Positions 17,841 through 26,672 are shown, counted from the first letter of the stretch. The stretch is DNA of 64,000 bases from AP-15 sp963790875 (GCA_963790875.1 CAWBQT010000017.1:1-64000); one strand, 5' to 3'. Notes: generated from the letters alone by a model not told the origin. Program-made: numbers and translations.

Positions 17841-18245
17841 ATGCTCGACCCCCACCGCGCCCTCATCTACACGATGGTGATCGTGTCCGGGGCGCAAAGC
17901 CGGCTCGCCGAGCCCGAGCTCAGCCTGATCGGCGACATCGTCGAGGATTTGCCGGTGTTCCGCGATTTCGACCGCGATCGGCTCCCCGAGCTGCTCGACG
18001 ACTGCGCCGAGTTGTTGAGCGGCGAGAACGGGCTCGAAGAAACCTTGCAGGCAATCAAGGCCTTGCTGCCGGCAAAGCTGCGCGAGACCGCCTATGCGAT
18101 CGCCTGCGAGCTCGTCGCTTCCGACGGCGCGGCGACGCAGGAGGAGCTGCAGCTCATCGAGTTGCTGCGCCACCGGCTCGACCTCGACCGGCTCGTCGCG
18201 GCGGCGATCGAACGCGGCGCCCGGGCCCTCTTTCAGAAGCTGTAA
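17841..18245 (+). CDS. TerB-family tellurite-resistance-like protein
   Basis: A 134-residue all-helical protein. The pattern IYTMVIVSGAQSRLAEPELSLIGDIV and YAIACELVASDGAATQEE with the repeated acidic loop A(S)DG matches the TerB fold, which binds metal through acidic residues. Many alphaproteobacteria carry a lone TerB-like gene with no other ter genes, as here, so the name does not imply tellurite resistance. It is convergent with the MlrC-like peptidase gene, with 10 bases between stops. Confidence 0.85.
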   Translation: MLDPHRALIYTMVIVSGAQSRLAEPELSLIGDIVEDLPVFRDFDRDRLPELLDDCAELLSGENGLEETLQAIKALLPAKLRETAYAIACELVASDGAATQEELQLIELLRHRLDLDRLVAAAIERGARALFQKL

Positions 18246-18255
18246 TTCTTCGGGT

Positions 18256-19770
18256 TCAGCCAGGGCCGGGATCGGCGATCGGGTCGAGCGGCCAGACCGG
18301 GCGGCGGACCCGGGTGAAGAGTTCCGGGGTGTAGATCTCGCTGCACAAGGCGCCGGTGTCGACCAGCACGATGTCGCGGGCGATCGGCGCGAAAGCGGCC
18401 CGGAAGTGCTGCATCGATTTGACCGCGACAGTGCGGTAGCGCGTCGGATCGATGCCGAGCGAGGTGAACTGGCCGAGATCGGTCGCCTGGCCGTTGTTGG
18501 TGATGACAACGACGTCGATGCCGCCGACCCGGAACACCATCGACGGACCGTAATTGCGCTCGACGCCGCCGCCCATCGGGCCGTAGGCGATGAACCGGCC
18601 ATTGGTCAGGCAAACGACCTCGCCATCGAGCGCCAACGGGCTGCCGCCCATCGCCGGATCGGTCTTGCCGCCGAGGACCAGCGTCGTCTTGCTGCCAACG
18701 CCAGCCGCGATGCCGTGCTGCACGGCCTGCGGGTCGCAGATCGCATGAAAGGCGACGCTCTCGACCCGGGCCGCGACGAGGCCGTGCAAGAAGGCGGTCG
18801 CGTCGCCGTAACCGCCGCCGCCGGGATTGTCGGTATAGTCGGCGACAACGAGCGGCTTGTCGCCGGGCTTGCCTCGTTGCGCCAGCGCCACCGCCTCGGC
18901 GACGGTCAGCAAGCGGAAACTGGAGAAGTTGCGGGTCTCCCAGGCGCGATCCATGAAGCTCTCGGCGATCGCTTGCCCCCGTGCATGCTCCTGCGGATCG
19001 GCGCCGTCGGTCGTCACCGTCACCGAGGGTCCGACATCGCGGATGTTGGCCCGGCTGAACCCGGCGCAGATGCTGACGGCGAGCGCCTCGCCGCGCGCTT
19101 CGATCGCCGCCGCGCGAGCCAAGAGCTCGGCCATCGGCGGGCTCTCGTGCCGGCCGCGATCGAGGCCATAGATCATCGGCCGGCAGGCGATCGCCGTCAC
19201 CGGTCGGATCTCGCCGCGCATCGCCCGATCGAGCAGCTCGGCGCCCTGCCAGGCGCGCTCGTACATGTCGACATGCGGGTAGGTACGGAAGGCGATCAGC
19301 GCATTCGCATTCTCGGCCATCCGCGGCGTGACGTTGGCATGCAGGTCGAGGGTCGCGACGATCGGCACCGCCGGACCCAGCCGAGCGCGCAGCCGGGCGA
19401 GGAAATCGCCCTCTGCATCCTCGTGGCTCTCGGCAACCATAGCGCCATGCAGATGCAGCAAGGCGCCGTCGATCGGCGCCTTCGCATCGACGGCGTCGAG
19501 GATCATGCGGCTGATCTCTTCGAAGGCGTCGTCGGTGACGATGCCGGACGGGTTCGGATTGGCAGAAACCGGATGCACCAGCGTCCAGCCATAGCGATCG
19601 GCCGCCTCGAAGGTTGCACCCAGCGCCGAGCGCGTGCCGCGGAACGCCTGCGGGATCTCGTTGTCGAGATGGAAATCGCGCCGCCGGATCAACGCCATGT
19701 CGGTCGCGACCCGACTGAAGGTGTTGGTCTCGTGCATGAAGCGGGCGGTCAGGACGCGTCGCATTGGCAT
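18256..19770 (-). CDS. M81-family metallopeptidase, MlrC-like
   Basis: A 504-residue protein related to MlrC, the microcystin-degradation peptidase. The N-terminal block RFMHETNTFSRVATD contains the first zinc ligands; other family blocks are GALLHLHGAMVAESHEDAEG, PIVATLDLHANVTPRM, NALIAFRTYPHVDMYER and the C-terminal DNPGGGGYGDATAFL. Homologues are widespread in alphaproteobacteria and most do not act on microcystin; the natural substrate is unknown. The full family length (about 490-510) is present, with no signal peptide. It lies 13 bases downstream of ribD on the same strand and may be co-transcribed. Confidence 0.9.
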   Translation of the reverse strand: MPMRRVLTARFMHETNTFSRVATDMALIRRRDFHLDNEIPQAFRGTRSALGATFEAADRYGWTLVHPVSANPNPSGIVTDDAFEEISRMILDAVDAKAPIDGALLHLHGAMVAESHEDAEGDFLARLRARLGPAVPIVATLDLHANVTPRMAENANALIAFRTYPHVDMYERAWQGAELLDRAMRGEIRPVTAIACRPMIYGLDRGRHESPPMAELLARAAAIEARGEALAVSICAGFSRANIRDVGPSVTVTTDGADPQEHARGQAIAESFMDRAWETRNFSSFRLLTVAEAVALAQRGKPGDKPLVVADYTDNPGGGGYGDATAFLHGLVAARVESVAFHAICDPQAVQHGIAAGVGSKTTLVLGGKTDPAMGGSPLALDGEVVCLTNGRFIAYGPMGGGVERNYGPSMVFRVGGIDVVVITNNGQATDLGQFTSLGIDPTRYRTVAVKSMQHFRAAFAPIARDIVLVDTGALCSEIYTPELFTRVRRPVWPLDPIADPGPG

Positions 19771-19783
19771 CTCTGCACCGCCT

Positions 19784-20902
19784 TCACGAATTTCGGGTTC
19801 GGAACAACGTCAGCAGATCGGCTCCGACCGTCTCGGTCGAGACGCGCGCGAAGCCGGGAGCGTCGGCAAGAGCACCAATCCCGAGCGCCCCAACCGCCGG
19901 AACCCCATCGCCGCCGATCAGGAGCGGTGCGTGAAACCAGGCGAGGCGGTCGACCAGCCGGGCTTTGAGGAGGGCCGCGGCAAGCCGAGCGCCGCCCTCG
20001 ACGAGGAGGCGCGTAATGCCGCGCGCGCCGAGCGCGGCGAGCGCCGCGGCGAGGTCGAGGCCCTCTGCGCCGGCCTCGACGTCGATCACCTCGGCGCCGT
20101 TCTGCGACAGCGCTTCGCGACGCGCCGGCTCGGCCGAAGGCGCCGCCAGCAGCCAGGTCGGGACCGCGCGGGCTTCGGCGATGAGCCGCGCGCCCGGCGG
20201 GATGCGCAGCTGCCGATCGACGACGACGCGCACCGGCGAGCGCGCGCCGAGCCCGTCGAGCCGGCTGGTCAGCTGCGGGTCGTCGGCCAGCACCGTGCCG
20301 ATGCCGACCATCACCGCATCATGCCGAGCGCGCAACAGATGCGCCCGCGCGCGCGCCGGCGTCCCGCTGATCCAACGGCTCTCGCCGCTCGGCATCGCGA
20401 TCCGCCCGTCGAGCGATGTCGCGAGCTTCAATGTGACGAGCGGCCGGCCACGCTGCACCCGGCTGAAGAACCCGGCATTGACCTCGGCCGCCTCGGCCGC
20501 ACCGACCCCGACCTCGACCGCAATCCCGGCAGCGCGCAGCCTGGCAATCCCGCGGCCGGCGACGCGTGGATCCGGATCCTCGATCGCCGCGACGACCCGC
20601 CCGATCCCCGCCGCGATCAGCGCATCGGCGCAGGGCGGCGTTTGCCCGCGGTGGCTGCAGGGTTCGAGGCTGACATAAGCGGCGGCGCCGTGCGCCCGCC
20701 GGCCAACGCGGCGCAGCGCCTCGGTCTCGGCATGCGGCCTACCGCCGGGCCTAGTCCAGCCGCGGCCAACAACTCGTCCCGCCTCGACGAGAACGCAGCC
20801 GACCGCCGGATTGGGCCAGACATTGCCGAGGCCGCGCCGCGCCAGCGCCAGCGCCGCGCGCATATGGACGAGATCAGCCGCGCTTGCCGGCTCAACCACC
20901 AT
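19784..20902 (-). CDS. ribD: Bifunctional riboflavin biosynthesis protein RibD
   Basis: A 372-residue enzyme with an N-terminal pyrimidine deaminase (residues 8-150) and a C-terminal reductase. Zinc ligands of the deaminase are visible: HAE at 57-59, and Cys82 and Cys91 in PCSHRGQTPPC. The reductase part contains KLATSLDGRIA, WISGTPARARAHLLRA and LLVEGGARLAAALL. It catalyses the second and third steps from GTP to riboflavin. The chosen ATG at 20902 overlaps the end of nrdR by 11 bases; a longer frame reading upstream from 20971 adds residues unlike the family. No ribE, ribBA or ribH follows in the window. Confidence 0.95.
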   Translation of the reverse strand: MVVEPASAADLVHMRAALALARRGLGNVWPNPAVGCVLVEAGRVVGRGWTRPGGRPHAETEALRRVGRRAHGAAAYVSLEPCSHRGQTPPCADALIAAGIGRVVAAIEDPDPRVAGRGIARLRAAGIAVEVGVGAAEAAEVNAGFFSRVQRGRPLVTLKLATSLDGRIAMPSGESRWISGTPARARAHLLRARHDAVMVGIGTVLADDPQLTSRLDGLGARSPVRVVVDRQLRIPPGARLIAEARAVPTWLLAAPSAEPARREALSQNGAEVIDVEAGAEGLDLAAALAALGARGITRLLVEGGARLAAALLKARLVDRLAWFHAPLLIGGDGVPAVGALGIGALADAPGFARVSTETVGADLLTLFRTRNS

Positions 20903-21350
20903 CGGCGGCGATCTGCCCGACGAAATCGCCGAAATCCTTAGCCTCGCGGAAATTGCGATAAACTGAGGCAAAGCGGATATAGGCCACCTGATCGAGGTTC
21001 GCCAGCGCCTCCATGACGAGGCTGCCGATCGTCTCGCTCGGGATGTCGGTCTCGCCCGAGCTCTCGAGCTGCCGCACTAGCGAGTTGATCGTGCGCTCGA
21101 CCCGGTCGGGCTCGACCGGCCGCTTGCGCAACGCGACATACATCGAGCGAGCGAGCTTGTCGCGGTCGAACGGCTCGCGCTGGCCGTGCTTTTTGATCAC
21201 CGTCAAATCGCGCAATTGCACCCGCTCGAAGGTCGTGAAACGGGCGGCACAGCTGGCACAGAACCGGCGCCGCCGAATCGCCCCGCGATCGTCGGTCGGC
21301 CGCGAATCCTTGACCTGGGTGTCGTCGGAGCCGCAGAACGGACAGCGCAT
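20892..21350 (-). CDS. nrdR: Transcriptional repressor NrdR
   Basis: A 152-residue zinc-ribbon/ATP-cone repressor of ribonucleotide reductase genes. The zinc ribbon uses Cys3, Cys6, Cys31 and Cys34 (MRCPFCGSDDTQV, RFCASCAARF); the ATP-cone begins at VIKKHGQREPFDRDKL and continues through YRNFREAKDF. Length and motifs are complete. It lies between glyA (9-base gap) and ribD (11-base overlap), an order common in alphaproteobacteria, so the three are probably one transcript. Its targets, the nrd operons, are not in the window. Confidence 0.97.
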   Translation of the reverse strand: MRCPFCGSDDTQVKDSRPTDDRGAIRRRRFCASCAARFTTFERVQLRDLTVIKKHGQREPFDRDKLARSMYVALRKRPVEPDRVERTINSLVRQLESSGETDIPSETIGSLVMEALANLDQVAYIRFASVYRNFREAKDFGDFVGQIAADGG

Positions 21351-21359
21351 CTCTCCTCC

Positions 21360-22700
21360 CTATCGCTCGCCAGTTCCGGGATCGCCGGCCTGATCTTCCG
21401 GATAGATCGGGAAGCGGGCGCAGAGATCCTCGACCTCGTCGCGCACCCGCGCCTCGGCGGCGCCGTTGTCGTCCGGCCGCCGCGCGAGCGCCCGCAACAC
21501 CTCGACAATGAGCCGTCCGACGGTGCGGAATTCTGCGGGCCCGAAGCCGCGCGTCGTCGCCGCTGGCGAGCCGAGGCGGATGCCGGAGGTGACCGTCGGC
21601 CTCTCGGGGTCGAACGGAATCCCGTTCTTGTTGCAGGTGATGCCGGCCCGCTCGAGGCTCGCCTCGGCGTCTCGGCCGGTCAGGCCGATGGGCCGCAGGT
21701 CGACCAGCAGCAAATGCGTATCGGTGCCGCCGGAGACGATCGCCAGCCCCGCCGCCGCCAGCGTCTCGGCCAGTGTCTTGGCGTTTTCGACGACCGCCGC
21801 CGCATAGTCGCGAAAGGCCGGCCGCAATGCTTCGCCGAGGGCCACCGCCTTGGCCGCGATCACATGCATCAGCGGGCCGCCTTGCAGACCCGGAAAGACT
21901 GCTGCGTCGATCCGCCGGCCGAGCGTTTCGTCAGCGGCGAGGATCATCCCGCCGCGCGGTCCGCGCAGGGTCTTGTGGGTCGTCGTCGTCACGACATCGG
22001 CATGCGGCAACGGGCTCGGATGAACGCCGCCGGCGACGAGCCCGGCAAAGTGCGCCATGTCGACCAGCAAAAAGGCGCCGACATCGTCGGCGATGGCGCG
22101 AAAGCGGGCGAAGTCGATAATCCGGGGATAGGCGCTGCCGCCGGCGACGATCAGCTTTGGCCGGTGCGCTTCGGCGAGGCGCGCGACCTCGTCGAAATCG
22201 ATCCGATGGTCGTCGCGCCGCACCCCATAGGCCACCGCCTGGAACCACTTGCCGGATAGATTGGCCCGCGACCCGTGCGTCAGATGACCCCCGGCCGCGA
22301 GCGACATGCCGAGGATCGTGTCGCCCGGCGAGAGCAGAGCGAGGAACACGGCCTGGTTCGCCTGCGCGCCCGAATGCGGCTGCACATTGGCGACGGCGCA
22401 GCCGAAGAGTCGCTTCGCGCGCTCGATCGCCAATGTCTCGGCCAAATCGACGAATGCGCAACCGCCGTAATAGCGCCGGCCGGGATAACCCTCGGCATAT
22501 TTGTTCGTCAGCACCGAACCCTGGGCCTGCAGCACGGCGCGAGAAACGATGTTCTCGCTGGCGATCAGCTCGATCTGCGATTGCTGGCGGCCGGTTTCGC
22601 GATCGATCGCCGCGGCCAGCTCCGGATCGGCAGCAGCCAGGCCATCGGTGAAAAAGCCGCCGGTGGCCGGCCCGCGCCGGGAAACAGAGGCAGAGATCAT
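21360..22700 (-). CDS. glyA: Serine hydroxymethyltransferase
   Basis: A 446-residue PLP enzyme interconverting serine and glycine with tetrahydrofolate. Key regions are ELIASENIVSRAV, NKYAEGYPGRRYYGGC, VQPHSGAQANQAV, VDMAHFAGLVAGG and TTTTHKTLRGPRGG with the PLP lysine at 243. The start at 22700 (MISASVSRRG) is chosen; a longer version begins 15 codons upstream at 22745. The N-terminal 20 residues before DPELAAAID are longer than in E. coli GlyA but common in this group. First gene of the glyA-nrdR-ribD unit. Confidence 0.96.
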   Translation of the reverse strand: MISASVSRRGPATGGFFTDGLAAADPELAAAIDRETGRQQSQIELIASENIVSRAVLQAQGSVLTNKYAEGYPGRRYYGGCAFVDLAETLAIERAKRLFGCAVANVQPHSGAQANQAVFLALLSPGDTILGMSLAAGGHLTHGSRANLSGKWFQAVAYGVRRDDHRIDFDEVARLAEAHRPKLIVAGGSAYPRIIDFARFRAIADDVGAFLLVDMAHFAGLVAGGVHPSPLPHADVVTTTTHKTLRGPRGGMILAADETLGRRIDAAVFPGLQGGPLMHVIAAKAVALGEALRPAFRDYAAAVVENAKTLAETLAAAGLAIVSGGTDTHLLLVDLRPIGLTGRDAEASLERAGITCNKNGIPFDPERPTVTSGIRLGSPAATTRGFGPAEFRTVGRLIVEVLRALARRPDDNGAAEARVRDEVEDLCARFPIYPEDQAGDPGTGER

Positions 22701-23141
22701 CGAGAACCATTCATCGAAGACTGCAAATCGACCACGCTGCCGCACCCCGCCGCGGTAAATCCAAAGACGGAAGCCGCCCGCTGCACCGGCAACACTGCCA
22801 CTTTCAGGCAGTGATGATTTTACCAGATATCGCCCGAACGCGCCAGCGAGCTACCATAATTCGCGGCAAAAAAGCGCCGGCAAGCAGCCGCTTGCGCCGT
22901 CGACAGCGCCGTAGGAGGCGCCACGGCGTTGCCTTCTGCTTCGGCAAGCATTGGAAAACATTCGGGTTTGTGCTGGGTTCGGCAGCGTCCCTCCGGCCGG
23001 CGCTCGTCGCCGACAAGTCGTCGCGAGTGGTGTCCAGTGATGATTACTACGCTCTCCGATAACTTTCCGTTGACACAAGAAATTCGCGCGCGGATTATGC
23101 AGCCCGATGTGCACTTTCTAGGATTCGTTGGGGTGGGAGAA
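22701..23141. other. Divergent intergenic region glyA/mucR
   Basis: This 441-bp region lies between divergent glyA and mucR. It contains a good sigma-70-type promoter for mucR at 23070-23098, listed separately. The glyA side shows no clear promoter. No gene is supported in it. Confidence 0.55.
23070..23098 (+). promoter_or_regulatory. Predicted sigma-70-type promoter of mucR
   Basis: TTGACA at 23070-23075 is followed after 17 bases by GATTAT at 23093-23098. Transcription would start near 23105, about 37 bases before the chosen mucR ATG. This also argues against translation from the upstream in-frame ATG at 23040. Confidence 0.5.
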
Positions 23142-23597
23142 ATGGCAGAATCGGCAGCACCCAAAATGGCAGAGCAGGAACTGCTGCGGATGACCACGGA
23201 CGTGGTCGCCGCTTATGTCAGCAACAATACATTGCCGACGGCCCAGCTGGCCGAGGTGATACACGCGGTCTACGGTTCCTTGCGGGGACTGGAGACGCAG
23301 ACTGTCGAGTCGCCGCCCGAGCCGTTGAAGCCGGCGGTGCCGATCCGGCGGTCGATCACCCCGGACTATCTGATCTGCCTCGAAGACGGCAAGCGGCTCA
23401 AGATGCTGAAACGGCACCTGCGGACGACCTACAACATGACGCCCGAGGATTATCGGGCACGTTGGGGGTTGGCGCCGGACTACCCGATGGTGGCCCCGCA
23501 ATACGCGGCGCAACGCTCCGAATTCGCCAAGAAGATCGGTCTCGGGCGTGAGACGGGCCGGCAATCGGGACGCCGCGCGGCCGCCTCCAAGAAATAA
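23142..23597 (+). CDS. mucR: MucR/Ros-family transcriptional regulator
   Basis: A 151-residue regulator of the Ros/MucR family, global regulators of surface polysaccharides, motility and cell cycle in alphaproteobacteria. The C-terminal zinc-finger region reads DYLICLEDGKRLKMLKRHL (Cys79, Asp82, His92), followed by NMTPEDYRARWGL and DYPMVAPQYAAQRS, the family signature. The N-terminal half (LLRMTTDVVAAYVSNN) is the oligomerisation region. The start at 23142 has GGGAGA just upstream and gives the normal family length; longer in-frame starts exist. Confidence 0.94.
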   Translation: MAESAAPKMAEQELLRMTTDVVAAYVSNNTLPTAQLAEVIHAVYGSLRGLETQTVESPPEPLKPAVPIRRSITPDYLICLEDGKRLKMLKRHLRTTYNMTPEDYRARWGLAPDYPMVAPQYAAQRSEFAKKIGLGRETGRQSGRRAAASKK

Positions 23598-23740
23598 CCG
23601 CGCGACAGCGCCGTCCCCTGGCGCATCTCTTAGGTGCTACCCGACAGGCGCAAGCACGCCTGTGCCGAAAGGGCTCCCCGGTTGCGGCGAAGAGCTGGGG
23701 TGAGGGGCTCATCGGCCCTCTCGCCGCCGGCCTGCACCAT

Positions 23741-24622
23741 TTAGGCGATTTCTGCTGCGTCTTTGAACGGTTTTCCGCTCAGCCGCTTGCGCGCCTCGTT
23801 CAAGGCCTCGAGGCTGGCTAATGTTTCCGCGGGTCTTTTCGTCGCCACTCCGACCAGCAGTGCCTCGATGAAACCCAGCGTCGCGGTATGCATGCTCAGC
23901 ATGTCGGCACGCCCACGCGGCACCGGCAGAACCAGGTCGACCCTGTCTTTCAACGTCGCGGCGAGCGTGTCCGTGACCAGGAACGATCGAAGCCCGTGCC
24001 GGTCGATTTCGTCGAGGAGCGCGGCCAGCTCGGCATAGACACGCCCATAGGCGAGCACGAGGACGAGATCGCCCGGCCGCAGTTTTCGCAGGTCGTCGGC
24101 AAAGAGCAGCCCCGTATTCGTCAAGCTTGCGGCGTCGAGACCAAATCGACCAAGCTGAACGACGAGGTAGTCGGCAATCGCGCTCGACGGCCCGATGCCA
24201 AAGACGACGACGCGTCGGGCCGCGACGATGCCGGCGACCGCTTTTTCGAAATGTTCGGCAGCAATCGAGCGCAGGCTCTCGAGTGAGCGCCGATGAACAT
24301 CCAGCGTCATCGCGAAGGCGGCCGACAAGCTGTCCCCGACCTCGCCGAGAGTTCGCGTCAACCTGGCGGCCGGGGACAGCGAAGCACGCAGTTCGTCGGC
24401 CAGCGTCCGACGCAGATCGTCGAGACCCGTGAAGCCCAATCTTCGGGTCGCGCGCAGCACGGTCGCGTCACTGGTTCCGGTCTTTGCCGCCAGGGCCGCC
24501 GCAGAGGCGATCAGGACCTCTTCGCGATTATCTCGAAAGAACAGAACAATGCGCTGTTCGCTCGGGCTCAGCTGCGGGTACCGTCCCGCGATTCTCTCCT
24601 CGAAGGTCAGCGGCGCCGTCAC
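23741..24622 (-). CDS. MurR/RpiR-family transcriptional regulator
   Basis: A 293-residue protein with an N-terminal HTH (LSPSEQRIVLFFRDN, ALAAKTGTSDATVLRATRRLGF, residues about 17-75) and a C-terminal SIS domain (VVVFGIGPSSAIADYLV, VLAYGRVYAELAALLDEI) that usually senses a phosphosugar. The GTG at 24622 is chosen because homology begins with VTAPLTFEERI; an ATG 41 codons upstream would lie across the divergent promoter. It is divergent from a membrane protein gene, so it probably regulates that gene and itself. The effector is unknown. Confidence 0.88.
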   Translation of the reverse strand: MTAPLTFEERIAGRYPQLSPSEQRIVLFFRDNREEVLIASAAALAAKTGTSDATVLRATRRLGFTGLDDLRRTLADELRASLSPAARLTRTLGEVGDSLSAAFAMTLDVHRRSLESLRSIAAEHFEKAVAGIVAARRVVVFGIGPSSAIADYLVVQLGRFGLDAASLTNTGLLFADDLRKLRPGDLVLVLAYGRVYAELAALLDEIDRHGLRSFLVTDTLAATLKDRVDLVLPVPRGRADMLSMHTATLGFIEALLVGVATKRPAETLASLEALNEARKRLSGKPFKDAAEIA

Positions 24623-24676
24623 AGCACGGCCCTCAGGTTGACACGAGTTGTATTCATTACTATCTGCCCAAAAATC

Positions 24677-24690
24677 GTCGTATATACGAC
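24677..24690. promoter_or_regulatory. 14-bp perfect palindrome, candidate operator
   Basis: GTCGTATATACGAC is a perfect inverted repeat located in the 85-bp gap between the divergent RpiR-type regulator (start 24622) and the membrane protein gene (start 24708). It is 17 bases upstream of the latter's ATG. It is a plausible operator for the adjacent regulator, or it may overlap a promoter -10 element (TATATA). Function is inference. Confidence 0.5.
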
Positions 24691-24707
24691 TGACACAAGG
24701 ATCGCAA

Positions 24708-25463
24708 ATGGATCCGGCCAGTTGGAGCATAACGGCCCCCGCCATCGGCTCGGCCTTCTTCGCTTCGCTCGTCGAGGCCGTCGAGGCGTTGACGGTCGTT
24801 CTGGCTGCCGCAACGCTGCGCGGTTGGCGGCCGGCAACCTCCGGCGCGATCGCCGCGCTGGGCTTGCTGGGCGGGCTCGTCGGCGTCTTCGGCCGGCTGC
24901 TCGAGCGCGTTCCGCTTCACCTCCTGCAACTCGTCATCGGCGTCCTTCTGCTGCTCTTCGGCATGGGCTGGCTGCGCAAGGCGATCCTGCGGTCGGCCGG
25001 CATCATCCCGCGGCACGACGAGGCGGCCGTTTTCACGACCGAGACTTCGCAATTCATCGAGCTTGCCGGCCGCCCGCGCCGCTCGGTCGAGCGGGTCGCC
25101 GCGCTGATCGCGTTCAAGGCGGTCCTGCTGGAAGGGCTCGAGGTGATCTTCATCGTCATTGCCGTCGGCGCCGGCCGCGGGCTGTTGTGGCCCGCGGGTC
25201 TCGGCGCATTCGCCGCTTGCGCCGCTATCCTCGCAATCGGCATTCTGATCCGCAGGCCGTTGGCGAAACTGCCCGAGAACACGCTGAAATTCGGCGTCGG
25301 CGTCATGCTGTCGGCATTCGGCGTGTTTTGGACCGGCGAAGGACTCGGCATCGCCTGGCCGGGACAGGATGTCGCGTTGCCCATATTTGCCGTGTTGTTT
25401 CTGTCGGCGGCGGTTGGCACATCGTCGGCGCTGCGACGGCCCGCGGCGGAGTTGGTGCGTTGA
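24708..25463 (+). CDS. Integral membrane protein, FTR1/COG4280-like
   Basis: A 251-residue protein with about seven hydrophobic segments (for example AIGSAFFASLVEAVEAL, LLQLVIGVLLLLFGMGWL, ALIAFKAVLLEGLEVIFIVI, ALPIFAVLFLSAAVG). The paired acidic motifs EAVEAL and LEGLEV inside membrane helices recall the REGLE-type motifs of FTR1 iron permeases, though the protein fits better with the uncharacterised COG4280 set. Transport of a metal ion is a guess from that similarity. The start at 24708 follows the divergent promoter region; a longer frame from 24648 would cover the palindrome. A small membrane protein gene overlaps its end. Confidence 0.75.
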   Translation: MDPASWSITAPAIGSAFFASLVEAVEALTVVLAAATLRGWRPATSGAIAALGLLGGLVGVFGRLLERVPLHLLQLVIGVLLLLFGMGWLRKAILRSAGIIPRHDEAAVFTTETSQFIELAGRPRRSVERVAALIAFKAVLLEGLEVIFIVIAVGAGRGLLWPAGLGAFAACAAILAIGILIRRPLAKLPENTLKFGVGVMLSAFGVFWTGEGLGIAWPGQDVALPIFAVLFLSAAVGTSSALRRPAAELVR

Positions 25464-25678
25464 ACGTCATCGGCGAGGTGCTCAGAGAACTCGTCGGCAT
25501 GTTTCTTGCCGATGCCTGGCTCGCCGGGGCGATTCTGTTTCTCGTCGCCGCCGTCGCCGGGCTTCTGGCGGCATGGCAAACGGAACCGCTGCTCGGGGGT
25601 GGGGTGCTGCTTTTCGGCAGCCTCGCGACACTCGTTGCAGCGGCTTGTCGCGAAGCAGCAGCACGGGCGCGCCGCTGA
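25460..25678 (+). CDS. Small two-helix membrane protein, TTG start
   Basis: A 72-residue product starts at TTG, overlapping the stop of the preceding gene (TTGA at 25460-25463). It has two hydrophobic stretches, MFLADAWLAGAILFLVAAVA followed by GLLAAW, and GGGVLLFGSLATLVAAACRE, and ends with basic residues. A GTG at 25478 is an alternative start. Tight overlap with the permease-like gene suggests translational coupling and a joint function. No family name can be given. Confidence 0.55.
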   Translation: MNVIGEVLRELVGMFLADAWLAGAILFLVAAVAGLLAAWQTEPLLGGGVLLFGSLATLVAAACREAAARARR

Positions 25679-25849
25679 GCGAGAGATCGACAAGCCGCCG
25701 CACGACGCCGTTGTCGCAACTCCGCCCCGGCCACTTGGGACGAGCATGCTGCTGATTTCTTTGCTGCACCGGCGGCGAAAATTGCGTCGACATCTCCCAA
25801 ACTCCCGTTTGGGATCGTTCCGGAAGCGGCGATATTTCGGTGAACTTCG

Positions 25850-26611
25850 GTGACCGTGCATTTCATCGGCGCCGGACCGGGCGCGCCCGACCTGATCACG
25901 TTGCGCGGGCTGCGCCTTGTCGAGCGCTGCCGCTACTGCCTCTATGCCGGCTCGCTGGTGCCAGCCGAGATCGTCGCCGCCGCCCCGTCCGGCGCGAGGC
26001 TCATCGACACCGCCCCGCTGACCCTCGATGCGATCCTCGGCCATATGGCGCAGGCGCATGCGCTGGGGCTCGACGTGGCCCGGTTGCATTCCGGCGATCC
26101 GTCCCTATACGGCGCGATCGCGGAGCAGATGCGGCGGCTCGAAGACCTCAGCATCCCGTTCGACGTGACGCCCGGTGTCCCCTCCTTTGCCGCCGCCGCG
26201 GCGGCGCTCGGCTGTGAACTGACACTGCCGGAAATCGCCCAGACGATCATCCTGACCCGCACCGCGACGCGCTCTTCGCCGATGCCCGAAGGCGAAGCGC
26301 TGGAACGGTTCGCCGCTACCGGAGCCACATTGGCGATCCACCTGTCGGTCGCCAATCTCGCGCACGTCGTCCGCGTCCTGCTGCCATGCTACGGCCCGGA
26401 TTGTCCAGCCGTCATCGCTTATCGCGTCAGCTGGCCCGACGAACTGCTGCTGCGCGGTACGCTCGCCGACATCCGCGACCAAGCGAAAGCCGCCGGGCTC
26501 ACCCGCACTGCACTGATCCTGGTCGGCCGCACCCTTAGCGGGACGGCGGCGCCGGAAAGCCGCCTCTACGCGCCAGGCCACCAGCACCTGTTTCGTCCGC
26601 GCCGCCGCTGA
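25850..26611 (+). CDS. cobM: Precorrin-4 C11-methyltransferase
   Basis: A 253-residue SAM-dependent tetrapyrrole methyltransferase of the aerobic cobalamin pathway, methylating precorrin-4 at C-11. Visible are the N-terminal FIGAGPGAPDLITLRG, the YAGSLVP segment, SGDPSLYGAIAEQM and GVPSFAAAAAALGCELTLPE, all typical of CobM/CbiF. Length is normal. It stands alone: no other cob gene lies within the window, although such genes are usually clustered. The adjacent permease-like membrane pair upstream could be linked, but the 171-bp gap and lack of a known cobalt-transporter signature leave this open. Confidence 0.93.
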   Translation: MTVHFIGAGPGAPDLITLRGLRLVERCRYCLYAGSLVPAEIVAAAPSGARLIDTAPLTLDAILGHMAQAHALGLDVARLHSGDPSLYGAIAEQMRRLEDLSIPFDVTPGVPSFAAAAAALGCELTLPEIAQTIILTRTATRSSPMPEGEALERFAATGATLAIHLSVANLAHVVRVLLPCYGPDCPAVIAYRVSWPDELLLRGTLADIRDQAKAAGLTRTALILVGRTLSGTAAPESRLYAPGHQHLFRPRRR

Positions 26612-26672
26612 AGCCTCCCCGACCGCAAAGCGCGTCGCCCGGGCGTTTTCATCCCTTCCGTCGTTGCCCTTC

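Noticed and set aside
18094..19968. 624-codon open frame on the plus strand over the MlrC-like gene
   Set aside because: Antisense shadow; the minus strand encodes a full M81 peptidase.
24293..25459. Long plus-strand frame ahead of the small membrane protein
   Set aside because: Covers the antisense of the RpiR gene and an alternate frame of the permease-like gene; only the last 219 bases look like protein.
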